Of a DNA stretch of 64,000 nucleotides, positions 62,206 to 64,000 are shown piece after piece. The notes under the pieces were generated by a model. It was not told the DNA's origin, made no database searches, and worked only from the letters and a program-made list of their open reading frames with translations. The position numbers and the translations under genes are program-made. The stretch spans positions 248,001 through 312,000 of the forward strand of contig NC_011978.1 in assembly GCF_000018945.1 (NCBI RefSeq), written 5' to 3'. The DNA is from Thermotoga neapolitana DSM 4359. GTDB taxonomy: Bacteria > Thermotogota > Thermotogae > Thermotogales > Thermotogaceae. Within the stretch, counting starts at the first letter, position 1; each line of letters opens with the position of its first letter.

Positions 62206-63171
62206 TCAATCGGCCCAAAATTCGTCTTTCAAACTTCTTTTCATGAGATCCTTCATCGACTGAAACGGAGATTTTCCTCCGTATATCACTCGATAGACCT
62301 CTTCAGAGATGGGCATATCTATTTCCAGTTCGTCTGCCTTCTTCACCACAGCTTTGACGGTGAAGGCCCCCTCCACAACCTGATGGGAACTTTCAAGGAG
62401 TTTTTGAGGATCGAACCCTTTTGCGATCAACTCACCAAAGCGTCTGTTTCTGCTGTACTTGCTGTTGCACGTGACCATGAGGTCTCCGATGCCTGCAAGT
62501 CCCATGAAAGTTTTCTGATCTGCCCCAAAGTGTCTGCCGAATCTTGCTATTTCGTAGATACCACGGGTTTCAAGAGCTGCCTTTGCGTTGTCCCATCCAC
62601 CAAGGCCATCAAGAATACCCGCAGCGATCGCGATGACGTTTTTTAACGCTCCGGCGATCTCTACACCCACCACATCTTCGCAGGTGTAAACTCTGAAGTA
62701 CTCGTTTGAGATTCTTCTCTGTAACTCTCTTGCGTTGTCTCCGGCAAGCGTAACGGCCGTTGGAAGTTTTCTTGCAACCTCTTCAGCGTGGGAAGGACCC
62801 GAAAGAACGGCGTAAGGACATCCGAGAATCTCTTTCACAATTTCGGATATACGTTTTCCTGTCTTTATTTCCAGTCCCTTTGAGAGATTCAGAACCATCG
62901 AAGGTTTTTTCGAAAGCCTGGAAAGATGTTCCCTTACGTGCTGCACAGGGATCGCTATCACGAGTATGTCGGTGCTTTTCAGTTCGTCGAGATTGTTCGT
63001 CGCTCTGACAGAGATTTCCATTTCATCTATGTAAGGACTGGTGTGGGAGTTGTTTATAAGATCTGCGATTTCCTTTCTTCTTGCCCACAGAATCACTTCT
63101 TCTCCGTTTTCCTTTAAAAGTTGAGCAAAGACTGTCCCCCAACTTCCAGCCCCGAGAACGAAAAATCTCAT
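62206..63171 (-). CDS. gpsA: glycerol-3-phosphate dehydrogenase [NAD(P)+]
   Basis: A 321-residue GpsA that makes sn-glycerol 3-phosphate from dihydroxyacetone phosphate for phospholipid synthesis. The Rossmann motif is GAGSWGTVFAQLL. Other family motifs are NLSKGLEIKTG, LSGPSHAEEV and the catalytic Lys region GALKNVIAIAAGI. Start ATG 63171 follows GGGAGGCTGAAAG. A minus-strand TAAAAT -10 box lies at 63204-63209, immediately followed upstream by a degenerate CRISPR repeat. Confidence 0.95.
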   Translation of the reverse strand: MRFFVLGAGSWGTVFAQLLKENGEEVILWARRKEIADLINNSHTSPYIDEMEISVRATNNLDELKSTDILVIAIPVQHVREHLSRLSKKPSMVLNLSKGLEIKTGKRISEIVKEILGCPYAVLSGPSHAEEVARKLPTAVTLAGDNARELQRRISNEYFRVYTCEDVVGVEIAGALKNVIAIAAGILDGLGGWDNAKAALETRGIYEIARFGRHFGADQKTFMGLAGIGDLMVTCNSKYSRNRRFGELIAKGFDPQKLLESSHQVVEGAFTVKAVVKKADELEIDMPISEEVYRVIYGGKSPFQSMKDLMKRSLKDEFWAD

Positions 63172-63216
63172 CTTTCAGCCTCCCTGAACACTTTCTATCT
63201 GGAATTTTAACAGATT

Positions 63217-63272
63217 GAAGTATTGAAACAGGATATCCCATACAGGGAGCAACACAAGGAGGGTATCGAAAC
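63217..63272 (-). repeat. two degenerate CRISPR repeat remnants
   Basis: Beyond the last recognisable repeat, the minus strand has GTTTCGATACCCTCCTT (63256-63272) and GTTTCAATACTTC (63217-63229), matching the 5' half of the repeat. They are 43 bases apart and lack the 3' half. They look like decayed leader-distal units. The second borders the gpsA promoter. Confidence 0.6.
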
Positions 63273-63328
63273 ATGGATTTGCAGTATGCGTGGGAAGGAT
63301 TTTCATATCTCTTTGGAGCAACAAAATC

Positions 63329-63756
63329 TTTCCTATACCTCTAAGAAAGGATTGAAACTTGACATTGTCAAAAGAACGTGGCACTAAACAACGGTTTCCA
63401 TACCTCTAAGGAAGTATTGAAACGATTAGTTTTTACCATGTATTGGTAATCTTGTCAATGTTTCCATACCTCAAAGGAAGTATTGAAACGGGAGTCCTAC
63501 GTTGGATATCCACAGACGGCAGAGTACAGTTTCCATACCTCAAAGGAAGTATTGAAACGTGGAGAAGGCTTTTATCTCAATGGATATCGTTGGTAGTTTC
63601 CATACCTCAAAGGAAGTATTGAAACCGCGAAAGCAAAACTCCACGCCCTCAAAGCGCCTTTGTTTCCATACCTCAAAGGAAGTATTGAAACTCAGTTCGA
63701 ACACAACCTGGCGACGTTTGTCTCGTGTTTCCATACCTCAAAGGAAGTATTGAAAC
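63329..63756 (-). CRISPR. CRISPR array, 7 repeats and 6 spacers (right)
   Basis: In transcription order, 30-base repeats occupy 63727-63756, 63662-63691, 63596-63625, 63529-63558, 63460-63489 and 63394-63423, with a degenerate seventh at 63329-63358 (about five mismatches). Spacers are 35-39 bases, all different and unlike those of the left array. Repeats 1-5 carry CTTTGAGG centrally; repeats 6 and 7 carry the CTTAGAGG form typical of the left array. Leader on the right, so crRNA runs on the minus strand toward gpsA. Confidence 0.97.
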
Positions 63757-64000
63757 CCGTTGGATTTCAAAGAAATTATACCACAAAGCATTTCAAAAAG
63801 CAAGAGTATATGAGAACATACAGAGGGTGTTTCATCACAGGTGATTCTAACACACAGAAAGGCTCAGTCAAGTACTGTTTGGAAAAATGGAATAATTGCA
63901 TAGTCCATAGAAAGCCTAAAGAAAGGCAAAATCGAAAGATAAATTATCCTAACCTAGGTCAGGCCATTTTGAGTTGTTTTATGGGAAAATCTACTAGTTC
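63757..64000 (-). promoter_or_regulatory. CRISPR leader (right) with promoter
   Basis: This is the inverted copy of the left leader (244 bases without gaps, about 24 mismatches by eye). It may extend past the window end. The promoter is TTGCTT (63798-63803), 17-bp spacer, TATAAT (63775-63780), with transcription starting about 11 bases before the first repeat. Confidence 0.87.

Overview
The window looks like a chromosome segment of a hyperthermophilic Thermotoga (T. maritima group). Signs of this are the inositol-degradation cluster of the iolM/iolN/iolO type, a 441-residue cytoplasmic 4-alpha-glucanotransferase, a glutamate synthase split over five genes, a peroxiredoxin-nitroreductase fusion, a NrdD without an N-terminal ATP cone, and CRISPR repeats of the type known from Thermotoga. 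Genes are tightly packed, with many 4-nt stop/start overlaps, strong GGAGGTGA-type ribosome sites and frequent GTG or TTG starts.

Layout. 82-6066 (minus): inositol catabolic operon with its ROK regulator. 6137-10792 (minus): a seven-gene overlapping chain (dCMP deaminase, two 2-oxoacid:ferredoxin oxidoreductase subunits, DAG/undecaprenol kinase, CheB, LysM/M23 peptidase, DUF523). 10933-12796 (minus): amt-glnB behind a structured leader. 12884-15288: thymidine kinase and a two-component system. 15397-15470: tRNA-Gln(CTG). 15693-20793 (plus): glutamate synthase operon. 20822-23162 (minus): trehalose synthase treT with a ROK regulator.

Two inverted CRISPR arrays follow, at 23825-24247 (+) and 63329-63756 (-). 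Their 244-nt leaders are about 90% identical by eye. Both leaders face outward and bracket 39 kb. The diagnostic repeat variants are swapped reciprocally at the leader-distal ends, as expected if the 39 kb inverted by crossover inside the arrays. No cas genes lie in the window.

Inside the bracketed segment: a MacB-type exporter operon with two TolC-like proteins (24357-29524); frameshifted threonine dehydratase; lipid kinase; glycosyltransferase; an unusual BioB; MazG; endonuclease IV; RqcH; MgtA; M18 aminopeptidase; endonuclease III; frameshifted AIM24 and MFS genes; a KaiC-like/HTH pair; ArgR; an RND transporter; dnaK-hsp20; PduL; TSUP permease; an ABC-2 exporter; Prx-nitroreductase fusion; nrdG-nrdD behind paired NrdR boxes; nitroreductase; an EndoIII-like alkylpurine glycosylase; an NADH oxidase/AhpD-like/dihydrolipoamide dehydrogenase cluster; and gpsA.

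Three genes (ilvA, AIM24, MFS) each carry a single-base insertion within 12 kb. This may be real decay or sequencing error. The points most worth a second look are the reciprocal CRISPR-array hybrids, the attenuator-like amt leader, the BioB and NrdG ligand changes, and the KaiC/HTH operon with its palindromic operator candidate. Functions are assigned by recognised motifs and remembered family knowledge; no database search was run.
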